Program-made: the position numbers and the translations under genes | The notes under the pieces: generated by a model | The model's database searches: none | What the model saw: the letters and a program-made list of their open reading frames with translations, nothing else | What the model was told of the DNA's origin: nothing | In this document: positions 38,272 through 50,299 of the stretch, one piece after another | How the letters are laid out: every line of letters starts with the position of its first letter | Numbering within the stretch: the first letter of the stretch is position 1 | NCBI GenBank assembly: GCA_033439295.1 | Contig: JAVTLE010000008.1 | Location: 2,294,001-2,358,000, forward strand | Length of the DNA stretch: 64,000 bases | Reading direction: 5' to 3' | Source: Deuterostichococcus epilithicus | Lineage: Eukaryota; Chlorophyta; Trebouxiophyceae; Prasiolales; Stichococcaceae

Positions 38272-39624
38272 CTACACCCGGAGCATGGCTAACTCTCCGG
38301 TAGATGTTGGCAGATATTGTCTCGCTGGCAGGCGTGGCGCAGCGGTTGACCTGCAATGTTGATGGGCACACACATTGCAGGCGCATCCCACTTGAGAGCC
38401 TGCCATGTCGCAGCCATCGTCCCGCCAACTGGTGGTCCGACACGAGCCCTGTCTTGAGCAAGACCGCCGCTGCACAGCGAAGCAGGGGCCAACAGTACTG
38501 GAAGCTGCGCACCCGGCAAGCGCTGGGATGCCGGCGGCGCCGTCTGTCTACTCCTCCTCCTCCGCCTTCTCCGCCTCCACCTCGACAAGCCTGGGCAGCA
38601 AACGACTCGCAAAATCTCGGACTGGTGTCGCCAGTGCTGCATCGATGGAGGTTCGGAGGGGTGGGGCTACCGATCCGCCCGTGATGCGCGGCCCCTCGCT
38701 GTACATCATGCAGTGAGGAGACGAGCTGTTGCACACGCTAGCATCCTCCCACCGCATCAACCACCACGACAGCCAAACATCTCTCCATGTCAGTGATACC
38801 CCTTCAACGTCCTGCCAACAGAAGGACAACAGCTGTGTTCACACACGCACCGCTGCAGACCGGCGGACAGCGAGTGCGAAGCGGCGGGCAAGGTGGCGGG
38901 CGAGGCGGTGCAGGCTCCCCACCCGACTCACAGCGTCCGGCCTGCATGCAAGCGAAATGCGAGGCTATGCCTCCCGTAGCGGCAACCAGCGAGGTGAGTT
39001 CCTGCGCACCGTAGCGGCAGGGCATGAGACATAGTCAGCAGGGCGCACGCACGCCTCCACAGCCTTGAAACCTACAGTCGAGCATGCGATGCCGAAGGCA
39101 CCATTTCTGCAAGCAAGGTTTTTGCAGAGGTATAACTCAACAAGGGCCGCACCTTCCGCCGGCGGGGAAGCTGGCGCCGGGGCTATGCGTGCCGACACTG
39201 GCAGCAGGACTGCAATCGGGAGCGGCGCCAAAGCCTCCGCCCGCGGCGGCCTGTGGCACAGGAGCGGCGGCCACCGGGGAGCCGCTGCCCGCGGGCTCCC
39301 ACCACCTGCGGCCATTCAAGCACGGCCTGGCTTTTGCGAGGGGTGTAGATCTGAACAGAGCTCTGTTGGGGAGCCGGTCGTCCCCTGCCACCCGCAATGC
39401 CAGCCACACAGTCTGCCGCAAAGTGCAGCACTGCCAGCGCATGTCGGTGGGCTGACATCTTTGGACAGTGGCACAGTGTGCGAGGCTGACAAGCATCCAA
39501 TTGGGCTGCGTGCCAATTGATATCTGCCAAATGATCGCTGCGATGCACGGCATGGATCCGATGGCCGAAGTGCCGTTCCTTCCAAGGGCTTTTCCCATTG
39601 TCCTGTGAGTCTGGCGCAGCTCGA

Positions 39625-42600
39625 CTAGGGGATGGGGACGCACTCGCAGTAGTAGCAGGAGTGGCCCTCGTCGAGGCGATCCGTGCCGGCACACCCCAGG
39701 TGCAGCAGCCGCTCGCAGCAGGGGCAGATCTCCAGCTCTGTGCCGAAGCGGCCTCCCTCTGTGGCGGTGCGCCACGACCCGAAGTCTCGGATGGTGGAGC
39801 CGAAGCCGCACTCCTCGCACTGCTCCGCCTCGTCGTCGCTGCTGATCTCGTCACTGTAGCAGCGCAAGCGGAACGTCAGACCACACGATGCGAAGCCTGT
39901 ATTGCTGCGGCTGCGCAGCGTCTCTCTGCTCAGCAACCCCGCTGCCGCAGCAATTGCAGCCCTCTCGGCTCGGCACCTCCGAGCGTTCAGCAGCAGCTCC
40001 ACTGCAGTGCCAATGCCCTCGGCAGTGCGCGCTAGTTGAAGCTGCTGGATCACGTGCAAAGCACTGGGGACGGCGGCGGCACTTGCACAATGCCTGTTTT
40101 CAGCAGGTGCGGCTGCGGGAACCTGCACAAACACCGTCTGAAGCCACACCTGCTGTCCGACGCGACGCCGGAGGGGCCAGCCTCGTCCTTCTCCGCTGCC
40201 GCGTCCTCCTCGCCGCCGCCGCTGCTGGCGCCACCCAAATGCAGCTCGCCCTCCAGCCTGCAGCTCCAACTTACGAGTTGCGCTGGGGAATGTGAAGCAA
40301 TCGCCTCGGCACAACAGTCGACCGCCGTACTGTGACGGCCGACCCTGGCGCTGCTGCTGCTCCAAATTTGCTGTGACCTCGGACCTTGCACATTGACAGG
40401 CACGCAACGACGCCCGACTCTGGCGAACCACCTGGGCACCTGAAGGGCAGCACAGCGGCTCAGAGCAAAGTCACCTGCCGCCCGCCGCTGTGGCAGCGTC
40501 GTCTGGGCCGCCACCGGCGGACGCCGCGCCGGCCTGCCCGCTGCTGAAGGCGCTCCGTGTCGCCGCGACGGTCAGCTCCTCCGACCTGACACCGGGAGCA
40601 CACGCTGTTCACCGTGACCCTGCGGCTCTCAGTTGGTCCCTGCAGCCCTTGCAGACCCTGCAGCCCCTGCAGCCCCTCCCTGCGCTCCAGATCGGGCGGG
40701 AAGCCATGTGCTCATGCAGCGGCATGGATAAATGTGCGAGACTGGCTCTCGATGGACACCTCGTTGACATGGGAGTGCGGCACTTGCGTTGCGACTCGCG
40801 CAGCAACCCCTGGATGAGCAGTTCGTGTTGTTCATATGAGAAAGGTTCTCACCCCTGCACAAGGTCCTGGACGACGGCAGCAGCCGCACCCTCCGCGCCC
40901 GCATTGCTGGACCTGCAGGTCCAGCAACCGACGAGATACGGCTGTCATCACTTGCTGCCGGTGTCCACCAGGTGTGTCTCACAGCATGCTGGCCAATCAG
41001 TCACGAGAAAGTCCATGCTCGCTGGATGGGCTGCCTGAGCAAAAGGGGAGCATCGCGCTGACACCGCTCTGGAGTAGGTCAGCGCCGTGCGGGCTAGCAG
41101 GGACACGGCGCCCGGCGCTGCAGGCATACCGACACCAGCAACCCAGTGTGAACGCACCCAGTCGGAGGCGGCAGAGAGGCGGCAGGGACGGCAGCAGTAG
41201 CGCCTGCAGGGGCCGCGTGCAATGCGCCTGGAGCCAGCTGGTCAACCTCCGCCGTCAGTGGCGCGGGCTGCAGCGTGTGCCTCCCCAGCGTCGCCCACAT
41301 CGCGCTATTCCGCTGGACCTCCGCCATCATCGACGACTGCTGCGCCAGCGCCGTGCCCGCCGCGGAGAGCTGCACGTGGACCAGCCGCGCCACCGCCGGG
41401 GCCGTCAGCCAGTAGTGTTTCAGTCGAGACGCACGAACGCCAGGGTGAGCCCAACTCCTCTCCATCTGCACGGTGGGCGCACACACACACACACACACCN
41501 GGCACACANACACACACACACACACACGGCACACACACACACACACACACANGANGCNCNNNNNNACACGACACCCGCAAACCCCTCTCAGGGAACTGTT
41601 GAAAGGGCTGGAAGAGGACTGGCATTACACAGAGGACAGTCGGAAGCGGCGGCGGCGCACAGCGCTCCGAATGGTGACCCCGGTCTTGATGCACAAGCCA
41701 GGCTGGCCCCGTTCATCAAGCGGCATGTGCAGCCGAACTCGGCGAGATCCACACCTTGCCATGGTGGCGGCCGATGCTGCCGTCCGCGGCGATGAACCCC
41801 GCGGTCACGATGGCCATCAGCCCGTCGGGGAAGCGCGAGCTACGGGAAAGGACAAACCAGTTGGATTGAGTCCTTCTTCGTATGACACCCTGAGGAGTGC
41901 GGCTGGCATGACATCAGCAGCGGCAAGCGCCAGCCGGCTGTGTTCGACTGGGCGCGGATTTCGGACGCAGCAGGCCACGTCGCTGGCCGGTGACGAAGCA
42001 TTTTTACCTGCATGGACAATGAGACAGTCGCAAGGCGTTCCGAGGCCGGCAAAACTCAGATGAGTCGCTCGCGGAAGCGCCGCTGGCTCGTGCAAGCGTG
42101 CCCCAGCGGATATCATTGAGTGTGTCGGGCATCTGCAAGGTTGAGAGTCACCTCATGGTGTTCATGTTGCCCGAGGTCAGCTCGCGGTTCTTCTTGCCAC
42201 GGGGGATGCCCATCTCGTACATCATGTTGTTGAAGCTGCGGCTGGAGACGGTGAGGAGGCTGCTCGTGCCCGCGTGCGTCAGCTGGGTCTCCGACGCAGA
42301 GTTGAAAGTGACGCCGGTGATGGTGAGGCTGGTCCTGCGATAGCGCGCATCGCCAGGCGGTAAGAGCAGTGTGCTTGCAATCACCAACGCGGTGTGCCAG
42401 TTTCAAAGATGTTTAGAATTTCGTGCCTACCGAGTCCGCGGCATGCAAGAATATCGCAACCGCCGCCTCGAGCTCTGCTGGTACTGCTGCGCCGGCGCCA
42501 GCGGCGTCGACAGCAGCAGCGTTGTGCAAGCGGCGTCAGGCTTGCACAACCGCCGTGCACACAACCGTGTGGCATGCCACTTTGGAAGTGCACTGTCAAC

Positions 42601-44930
42601 GTGACGGCAAACAATCCAAGGGATGCCACGACACTTCTGTAGAGGACGCACCAGTCCTCGCCCCGCACCCGCCGCAGGCCGCCCATCATCAGCAGCAGCG
42701 TGACGAGGGCCGCGAAGTCGCCGGCCTGCAGTGTGAAAGTAGACCGAAGCTAATGCAAGAGGTGGCCAGCGAGCTGAAGCAAGAGATGGCCGGCTGTTTC
42801 AAGCATGAAATCTGCCCTTGCCTTGAACTTGACCGCGACAGGCCCCACTTGAATGTGCCGTGAGACAAGACGGGACGGGCGCTGACTAGTGGCAGATCTG
42901 ACAGGCGGTCAGGTCGCACGCTGCACGACTGGCAGCCATTGGCAAACGTTGGAAGGAAACGCAAGGGACCGCGCACAGTGCTCACGATCACAGCGAATCA
43001 CGGGAAGATTCGAATGGAGTTACACCTGGAACCTCAGCTGTGCACCGGACCGGTCCGCACGGTTGTGCCCGTCGCCCAGGATGAGACCCGTCAGGGCTGC
43101 TCGCAGCACCGGCGAGAGGTCGTCTGGGCTGAACTCAAGGCCCAGGCGCTCGAAGGTGTCCTGCAGGTGCTCCGGCAGCCCCGGCGCCAGCTCGTCGAGT
43201 ACCTTGGCGAGGTCGTCCACCGTCTTGAAGATGAACACGGCGTCACCTGTAGGACGGGGGGCCAGCAATGAGGCGGCACAGCCGTGAGCATGTCCCACTG
43301 TTGCCGCAAACAGCAGTTGAGGCAGGAAGGCGCCCGCGGCTTTCGGTTTCACCTCCCCTGGCAGCGCCTGGCGGTTGCAAGGCATGTGAGGCGTGCTGCC
43401 GCGATTGCGCCAAAGCTGGACAACCAGACTGAGAGCAGCAGTCCATCAAGAGCTGCCTGTCCACCCAAGCGCCGGCCTGCAGGACTGCGTCCCGATTTTG
43501 AAAATTCGAGCCAGCAGCTCCTGAGCAGGGTGTGCTTCGAGCGGCGGCACACTCAACGGAACAGCCTCATTCAGCCTTGAACCGAAGCTCCCTGACGTGC
43601 GAAAAGAAACCGACCAACGAGCTGGGAAATTGCTCATTGCATCTCACTCACGCACCGAAGGGCGGCAGCCGCATCCGCTGCTGGCCCAGGTTGACCTGGT
43701 GGCGCCACGCCGCCGCCTGCAGACCCGCCAGCGGCCGCATGATCGCATCATCGCTCCCATCTCGAACATGAGGTCGCCGATGTGCCCGGCGGCGGCCTGG
43801 ATGTCCGCCTCGGTGCACAGCACCAAGTACATGACGACTGAATCCTGCGATTTGGGTGGAGGGCAAGAAGTGCGCTTCAGGCGCTGAACGAACCGTGCAG
43901 CTGACGGGCGCGCCTGCCTTGGAGCCGCAGCAGGTGAGTGCGGCCACAGTCAGATGATCCAGGTGCTTGGTCCTGCTGACAGCAATGCGCGCTGACCACT
44001 TGCCCTGTTGCAGACCAGCTGTTCGCTCACAAGGCAGGAGGTGCACAACAGTGCAGTCCCCGCAGCGGGATTGGCGAGACGCGCACGCTGATGCGGCAGG
44101 AGGCGATGTGGCTGGCGAAGCTGTGCGTGTCGCCCGCCAGCCAGGCGAAGTGCAGGCGCAGAGCTCAGCCCCACAGGTGCCGGACGAGCGCCCGCAGGAC
44201 GCCGACGGTGAGGTCCGCCAGCGCGCCCGGCGCCGGCAGGCTCCAGCAGTAGGTCTTTTGCATGCCGTTCCGCCACCGGTCCCTGCGCATCAGGGTCGAC
44301 GAGGTCAGGGACTGCTCGTCTCTGTCGGCTGCCGAGCTTTGTCGGCGTGATCAGTGTGCACGGGTAAAATACTTGTGGCGGTGCAGAACGTTGCGCTGGC
44401 GGCTCGATGTTGTGGACTCGTGAGGCGGCGGACGAAACAGGCAAGGAGTGGCAATGTTTCTGAATGAAGGATGTCCTCACAATCCACTCGCTCCCATTGC
44501 TGCATGATGCCCCGGTTCAGCGACATCCGAAAGCATCCCAGGCTGCTGGTTAACAGGAGGTTGGAGCATGGCGACTCGACAGGCACTAGTTCGGTGGAAT
44601 ATGTGGCGTTTTCTCTTTCAAAGCACAGCAGCAATGCCACTCACGTCCGGTCGTGGGCGTCCCGGTTGCAGAAGCTGAGCTGCCCCAGGCCGTGCTGCTC
44701 CATGACTCTGCCGATGAGCGGCTGCCCTTGCTGTATCAGCTGGCCGCTTGACTGGGTGTGTCAGCGGCCAGCCTGCACGCTACTAACGCTGCCAGGCCGC
44801 AGCTGCCGCCAGCACCCTGCTGTTCTGCGAACTGCTCGTTGAACCCCACAACAGATGCCCACAGGGCATTTGCTGCGGCCAGCTCGGCCCCAGCCCTGTC
44901 ACGAACCTCAATCATTGCGGCTGCCCCATT
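39625..44930 (-). CDS. Unidentified multi-exon gene with C-terminal Cys-rich zinc module
   Basis: The 3' half is solid; these exons join in phase: 40475-40585, 40150-40257 (acidic), 39887-40063 (helical, ALHVIQQLQLARTAEGIGTA) and 39625-39853 (stop). The last exon carries paired cysteines: CEEC, then CPCCERLLHLGC, then CYYCEC, a likely zinc-binding fold of PHD or zinc-ribbon kind. Further upstream, coding-like blocks lie near 44.8-44.93, 44.6-44.75, 44.05-44.29, 43.66-43.84, 43.0-43.25, 42.13-42.37, 41.73-41.84, 41.2-41.44 and 40853-40912 kb/bases; exact borders were not resolved for most. No catalytic motif was recognised. A large scaffold such as a Mediator or chromatin subunit is conceivable but unproven, and the upstream blocks could belong to a second gene. 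Confidence 0.5.
41478..41566. repeat. (CA)n microsatellite with unresolved bases
   Basis: A CA/AC dinucleotide run broken by N bases and GGCACA interruptions, inside an intron of the unidentified minus-strand gene. The Ns show the assembly could not resolve its length. Confidence 0.9.
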
Positions 44931-44949
44931 TGGTCTGCAGGCGAACACG

Positions 44950-47590
44950 TAATGTGGGCAGCCAGCCCGCCCTCCAGCGGCGGATTAAGTCGATGCGAGG
45001 TGTGCTATGTGCAGGTTTCAGGAACTGTCTCCATCAAGGCGGAGACACATCATCGTGCTAGGCAATCGAGCAAACATGGTGCAGCACAGCGTGCCGAGTG
45101 CTGATCTTCGGGTGCGATCTTGAGTGTGCACGACGCATGACTATGGTCAGGGCGTGACATACTTCATGACGCTACATGCACGACCGACATGACGGCCGGC
45201 CACAGCAGCAACGAAGCCCAAGCTCCCTGACAGCAGGCATCGTCATTAGAACACACATAAGCGATATGTAAATTGCTTCAGCAGTCTGCAACAATGCTTC
45301 AACGCATCCGTCCGTGCAGTCCCCTGCTTGCTTCGTTGGGAGGCTTCCACTGCCGGGCGGTGGCGTGGCGTGCGTGCGGCCCGTCGCGCCGCATTGCGCA
45401 CATGGCACTGCGGCTCTGCCATGTAGTGCTGGCGGCCTGTGGGGGATGGCGTGCACCTCATTGCACACTCTGCCGTGTTCTGCTTCAGCATTGCCAGCAT
45501 CACGCCCTGGGTGCGATCCTGCCGGCAGCGGCGCCTCTGCTGCTTTCATAGTTTAAGAGGCATGCGCTGCCCTGCACTGCACAGGTGGCGCTGGGGCATG
45601 TTGTGCTGTTGAAACGGCGGGGGGGTTGACCGCTGCTGTGGAGCCCTCCAGAAGCCGCAGCGTACCACCAACTTCATGCTATACCATGCCAGCGCATGGG
45701 CGGCAGCCCCCATGCTTGCTGCGGCATGCCTGCCGGTCGTGCGTGCGCCTCCGCGCGGTGCTGCCTGTCATGTCATCTCATATTTCTGCTCCCTCTAGTT
45801 GCTGAATGCTGTCGTGCAGAGCCCGGCGGCACTCGTTTGCGGTCTCTGCTGCTGGCCCGCAGGTGGGCTTACGACGCAGCTCGCCGCCTGGTTGGTGGGC
45901 AGGGCGGCAAGGTGGCGGGCGGATTGCCGTGGCTAGTTTCGCGCAAGTGTCATGTTTCAGATCACAAAGTTGGGCACGAACGTAGCTCTGGTCTGCTGCT
46001 GCGCAGTGCTGCTGAGCTCGGCTGCATGTACGCTGCTGTGTGCCTGTGCACCCTGTCTGTGGTGCATCCGTCCAGGCCAGACAAGTCGATCAAACGCCTG
46101 TGCTCCGAAGCGCACCTGGCGCAACTTCCCTGATGGATGTCTGCTGACGGTTCAGAACCAAGAATCTGTCCACGTGATGATTTCAGGAGGAGAAGGGGAT
46201 CGCATGACCGTGGGCTTGCGGGCGTGCGTGGCGATCGTCGGGCATACGCAGGCAGCACTTGAACCGCCACGACGCTGCAAGCAGGTGCCCGGTGTCAAAT
46301 GGGCAGCCGGCACTGCAAGCAGTGTCAACTGAACGATACCATGGTTGTCTGTAGACTGGCTGCGTTCGCCGGTGCCAGGGGGTGGCGCAATTTTTTGCCC
46401 AATCATCCCGTATGGAAGATACGGGGCGCTATTCGCCGGCGACACCAGCAGATCGCGCTGGCGGCACCTCGCCGTTCGCGTGCATCGCCATGGCCGCCCA
46501 TTTGGGAAAACTCAGCATCTCTCGCACAACTGCTCGTCGCCAAGATGCTTCTGGATGTTGTTTCGTCCAGCCCCCAGCCGCAATGCGCGCGTCGTCACAG
46601 GAGCCGATAGCCACGTTCGTGCGCCCCCATACTACTATGACACTAGCCCATCTGGAGCGCAACTGCACGGCACCAGAATACAAGTCAAAGGCCACGATGA
46701 ATCGCTTCAAAATGCCGTTCTTTCCAGCCCTTGATTTGAAGCGCTGGCGGCAATCAGTGTGCGCGTCACGCAGGAGCCGACGGCCGTGCCTGTGCGCCCT
46801 CGGTACGACTGCGTGTACTAGGGTCCGTCGCGTGTGCTAAAGCTGCACGATTCAGGGCCAGAGGGCACATAGCACACACTTTCTGCAGATGTGTTGCGGC
46901 GCAATTACCTTGATGTCCTCCGGCGTGAGTCCGCATTTGGGCGCGCTCGGCGCACGGCATGAACAAGGGACACATCATTTGTTTCTGATGCACTTGCGAC
47001 AAGATCTGATCGTCTGTTTGGGCTATCGTTCTTCAAGCAGCAGTTGCACCCTTGACCTGTGCTGATCGCCCATGTACGACACTGGAATCAGTAACGCGCG
47101 TTGCTCGCTTCCAGCCAACAGCACTGACATGCAAGTGTATTCGTGATACAGAGCTCATCCTCACGCACGTGAAGCTGATGCGAGGAACAAATGGTAAAGT
47201 AATGCACGCGTCAAGGAAAGTCAACGCACGCGCCAACAAATTTACGCACGCGCCAACCGGTGCGCACTTATTCGCTGATGTTGGTTCAGGTAATGGAGGT
47301 GAAACTCGAACGCCTTCGCTCAATCGCGTGCGGTCTACCGAGCTGCACTTCAGCTGGCAAAGCCACGGTACGGACGCATGAAAAGTTTGCTGATGCGCTC
47401 AGCCGCTAATGCGCCGTGGGCGATGTCTACGGCCCGACACAGTCCACTATCCTGACCATGAGCCGGAAGATACCTTCAAGGGGCGCACGGGTCGGTCTTG
47501 CAGGAGTCGCATGCCGCTGCACATCGCAACTTGGAGCATTTTGACACAGCTCGCAGCAACGAATCGTTGTCTACAAAAATTGCAGTCTCA
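44950..47590. other. Region without a supported gene
   Basis: Many short open frames on both strands, but none joins into a phased exon chain or shows a domain. No tRNA or mobile element was recognised. It may hold the promoter of the minus-strand gene ending at 39625. Confidence 0.4.
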
Positions 47591-47594
47591 GCTG

Positions 47595-48398
47595 CCAGCA
47601 GGCGGGGGTGGGATGAGCCCCAAAACAACGAACAGCGGCAAAAGCAAACCAAGCCGGATGCGGGGCTCAAGAGCTGCCGCCGCCGCCGGCAGGCGGGGGT
47701 GGGATGAGCCCCAAAACACGCGGCAGCGGCAAAAACAAACCAAGCCGGATGCGGGGCTCGAGAGCTGCCGCCGCCGCCGGCAGGCGGGGGTGGGATGAGC
47801 CCCAAAACACGCGGCAGCGGCAAAAACAAACCAAGCCGGATGCGGGGCTCGAGAGCTGCCGCCGCCGCCGGCAGGCGGGGGTGGGATGAGCCCCAAGCCA
47901 CGCAGCAGCGGCAAAAGCAAACCAAGCCGAATGCGGGGCTCGAGAGCTGCCGCCGCCGCCGGCAGGCGGGGGTGGGATGAGCCCCAAAACACGCAGCAGC
48001 GGCAAAAGCAAACCAAGCCGTATGCGGGGCTCGAGAGCTGCCGCCGCCGCCAGCAGGCGGGGGTGGGATGAGCCCCAAGCCACGCAGCAGCGGCAAAAGC
48101 AAACCAAGCCGGATGCGGGGCTCGAGAGCTGCCGCCGCCGCCGGCAGGCGGGGGTGGGATGAGCCCCAAGCCACGCAGCAGCGGCAAAAGCAAACCAAGC
48201 CGAATGCGGGGCTCGAGAGCTGCCGCCGCCGCCGGCAGGCGGGGGTGGGATGAGCCCCAAGCCACGCAGCAGCGGCAAAAGCAAACCAAGCCGGATGTGG
48301 GGCTCGAGAGCTGCCGCCGCCGCCGGCAGGCGGGGGTGGGATGAGCCCCAAAACACGCGGCAGCGGCAAAAGCAAACCAAGCCGGATGCGGGGCTCGA
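47595..48398 (-). repeat. 91-bp tandem array containing the 3' end of tRNA-Lys
   Basis: Eight full units start at about 47613, 47704, 47795, 47886, 47977, 48068, 48159 and 48250, and a ninth partial unit runs into the intact tRNA gene. Each unit holds about 18 bases identical to the tRNA acceptor 3' strand and T-arm, the tRNA 3' flank with a TTTT run (minus strand) and a GCC-rich segment. Units differ at only a few positions. Long open frames across the array in several frames arise from the repeat itself, because 91 is not a multiple of three. Confidence 0.93.
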
Positions 48399-48452
48399 AC
48401 CCGCGACCACCAGATTAAGAGTCTGACGCTCTGCCAACTGAGCTAACCCGGC
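48380..48452 (-). tRNA. trnK-CUU: tRNA-Lys(CUU)
   Basis: The minus-strand sequence folds as a full cloverleaf: acceptor GCCGGGT with ATCCGGC (one G-U), D-arm GCTC/GAGC, anticodon loop CTCTTAA (anticodon CTT), T-arm GCGGG/CCCGC with TTCGAGC. No intron. The discriminator position at 48380 reads T on the minus strand, unusual for Lys. A TTTT run follows within about 15 bases as a Pol III terminator. Confidence 0.95.
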
Positions 48453-48930
48453 GGTTGTGTACCGTCCCTGCTGTGCGCGGGGGGCTGTTCAGTCGTGTTC
48501 GAGGCAGGTCCCGAGGCGTGTCTCGGGGCTTCCTGGATGGTCGGATGGCCAAAACTTGCGTATATGACCTGCACAACGCCGCGAAGCGAGATGAGCCACG
48601 GAAGTCGGGCAGGTGCTCATGCTTCGCTGAGCCAGGGATGGAATGCCGTGCAAAGCGAGGCGGGAATCAGCTGTCTATGGGGCATTCGGAGCGTTTCGCG
48701 GGTGTGCTTTCCAGTCATGACGCCCGGCAGGGCCGTCGCTCAAATCTCGGACCGGCACATCGTGAGCCCGACTGACCGCCCCGAGACCGCTACTGCTCGC
48801 GGTTTTGACGTCTCCCAATGCTTTGCAGTTCGGTCGCTCGCCTTCGCTGCCTTAGCGCTCCAACAGCTAACCCCCTACCGCTTCGCTGAGCCAGAGGCGT
48901 CATGCCGCCGTGCAAAGCAAAGGGGAAATC
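48453..48930. other. Repeat-bearing spacer
   Basis: No gene seen. It contains two related segments at about 48617-48668 and 48880-48932 (CTTCGCTGAGCCAG plus a CGTGCAAAGC block); a diverged third copy lies near 52511-52570. These look like fragments of a dispersed repeat. Confidence 0.5.
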
Positions 48931-48939
48931 CTACTGGCA

Positions 48940-49900
48940 ATAGCACGTGGCGGGGCTGATCGACGTCTAGCGCCACGCCCAACCCCGTCGGTGGCAGTTC
49001 ACCCACTTCAACCCCGCCGGCTCAACCCGCCTGGACCGCTCCTACGTAACCTCCCCCTTCGAGCTGCTGGACTGCGCCAGGTCAGCACTGATTGCCAACT
49101 GCGGCCCACCCGTCCGATCACCGACTAGTCCCCATCGACATCGGCCCCCGCCGCCGCACCGACGGCCCTAGCCGGCCGCCAGCCCACGTGCACCTCAACT
49201 TGGTTATCCCGCTGTGGGCCAACCATGGTTGACAGCGTCCGGCAGCACGCTGAGGCGCTGGCGGCCTGGCGCAAGTGGCCCCCGCGAAAGGCGCTGCCTT
49301 CATCGTTTGGTGGCCAGGCTTCACAGCTGCCCTGCTTGGACGCCATCCTCCGCCGCCTCAACTGCCGACAAGGCAAATGACCGCATGCCCGCCTCGACAC
49401 AAACGTCGACCGCCTCAACGCCGACTGCAAGGCGGGGCAACGCCGCTCCAGCCATCATCGCGGCTCAGCCGCTGCATCTCCATGAGGCGCAGGCGCAGGT
49501 GGCTTGATGGCATTTGTCAAACATGCGCCAACAGCTGCACGATGGCCAGCGCCCCAGCCCCGGATTCACGATGCGCCTCTAGCGGCCTGCAGAGGCATAC
49601 GATGTCGCTGCCGTCCGAGACGCCACCGGCCGCCTGGTCACGGGCGCGGCGCCGTGCGCCGCCGTACCGGCCAGCTTCAGCGCCAACGTCTCCGCTCTGC
49701 CCCTCATCAATGCCCGCGCCCAATGCCAGTAGTTCTTGCCGCCGTCGCCGGCTCGCCGCGCGTCAGCCTTGCAAACGCCGCCATGCTGGACTCTGCCGCC
49801 TTCACTGACGGCGATTTCAGGGCCAGTCTGCGCCGCGCCAAGGCCGACACTAGCCCTGGCCCCGACGGCACCCCTCCCCCTCCCCCCCCTCCCGGACATG
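48940..49900 (+). mobile_element. Degenerate LINE (non-LTR retrotransposon) fragment
   Basis: The translation shows the end of an APE-type endonuclease (FNPAGSTRLDRSYV, then SDHRLVPIDI after a one-base frame change), later a linker (VRDATGRLVT) and the RT-leading motif SLRRAKADTSPGPDGTP near 49820-49880, typical of LINE reverse transcriptase region 0/1. At least three frame changes and several stops occur, and no catalytic FxDD region follows, so it is a dead 5'- and 3'-truncated copy. The family was not assigned. Confidence 0.75.
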
Positions 49901-50299
49901 CGGCACACCGGACCTGGCAACCTAGTGGTGCCCATGGCCGAGCGGCTGGCATGCCACGGGCTGCGTTTGCACGGCATCCTCGCATGTCCCGTTTGCGCCG
50001 CCAACCTGATGACGCCCCCGCTCACCGCCGCCTTGACGCACGAGTCAGGCGGCCGACTTTTATGCTTCCACCAGGGGCGTCGAGGCTCCCCACACCTGTC
50101 GTGAGCGGGTGGCGAGGCGCCTCCGGCGAACTGTTGCCGCTTGCCCGACGGTGCGTGCCAGCAGCCGCCGTCGTCCGTGCCGCCTCGGACGGCATGTGCA
50201 AGGCAGACGTCGCGCCGCCTGGGTTGGCCACCGGCCCGCGGGAATGTCCTTCTAGCTGAAATGGCGGTGCGCCCAGCCATATCCATGCAGCTCCTCGAG

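Noticed and set aside
47476-48437. Three overlapping minus-strand open frames of 230-300 codons
   Set aside because: They are by-products of the 91-bp tandem array; the period is not a multiple of three, so all frames rotate and stay open. There is no start context or domain.
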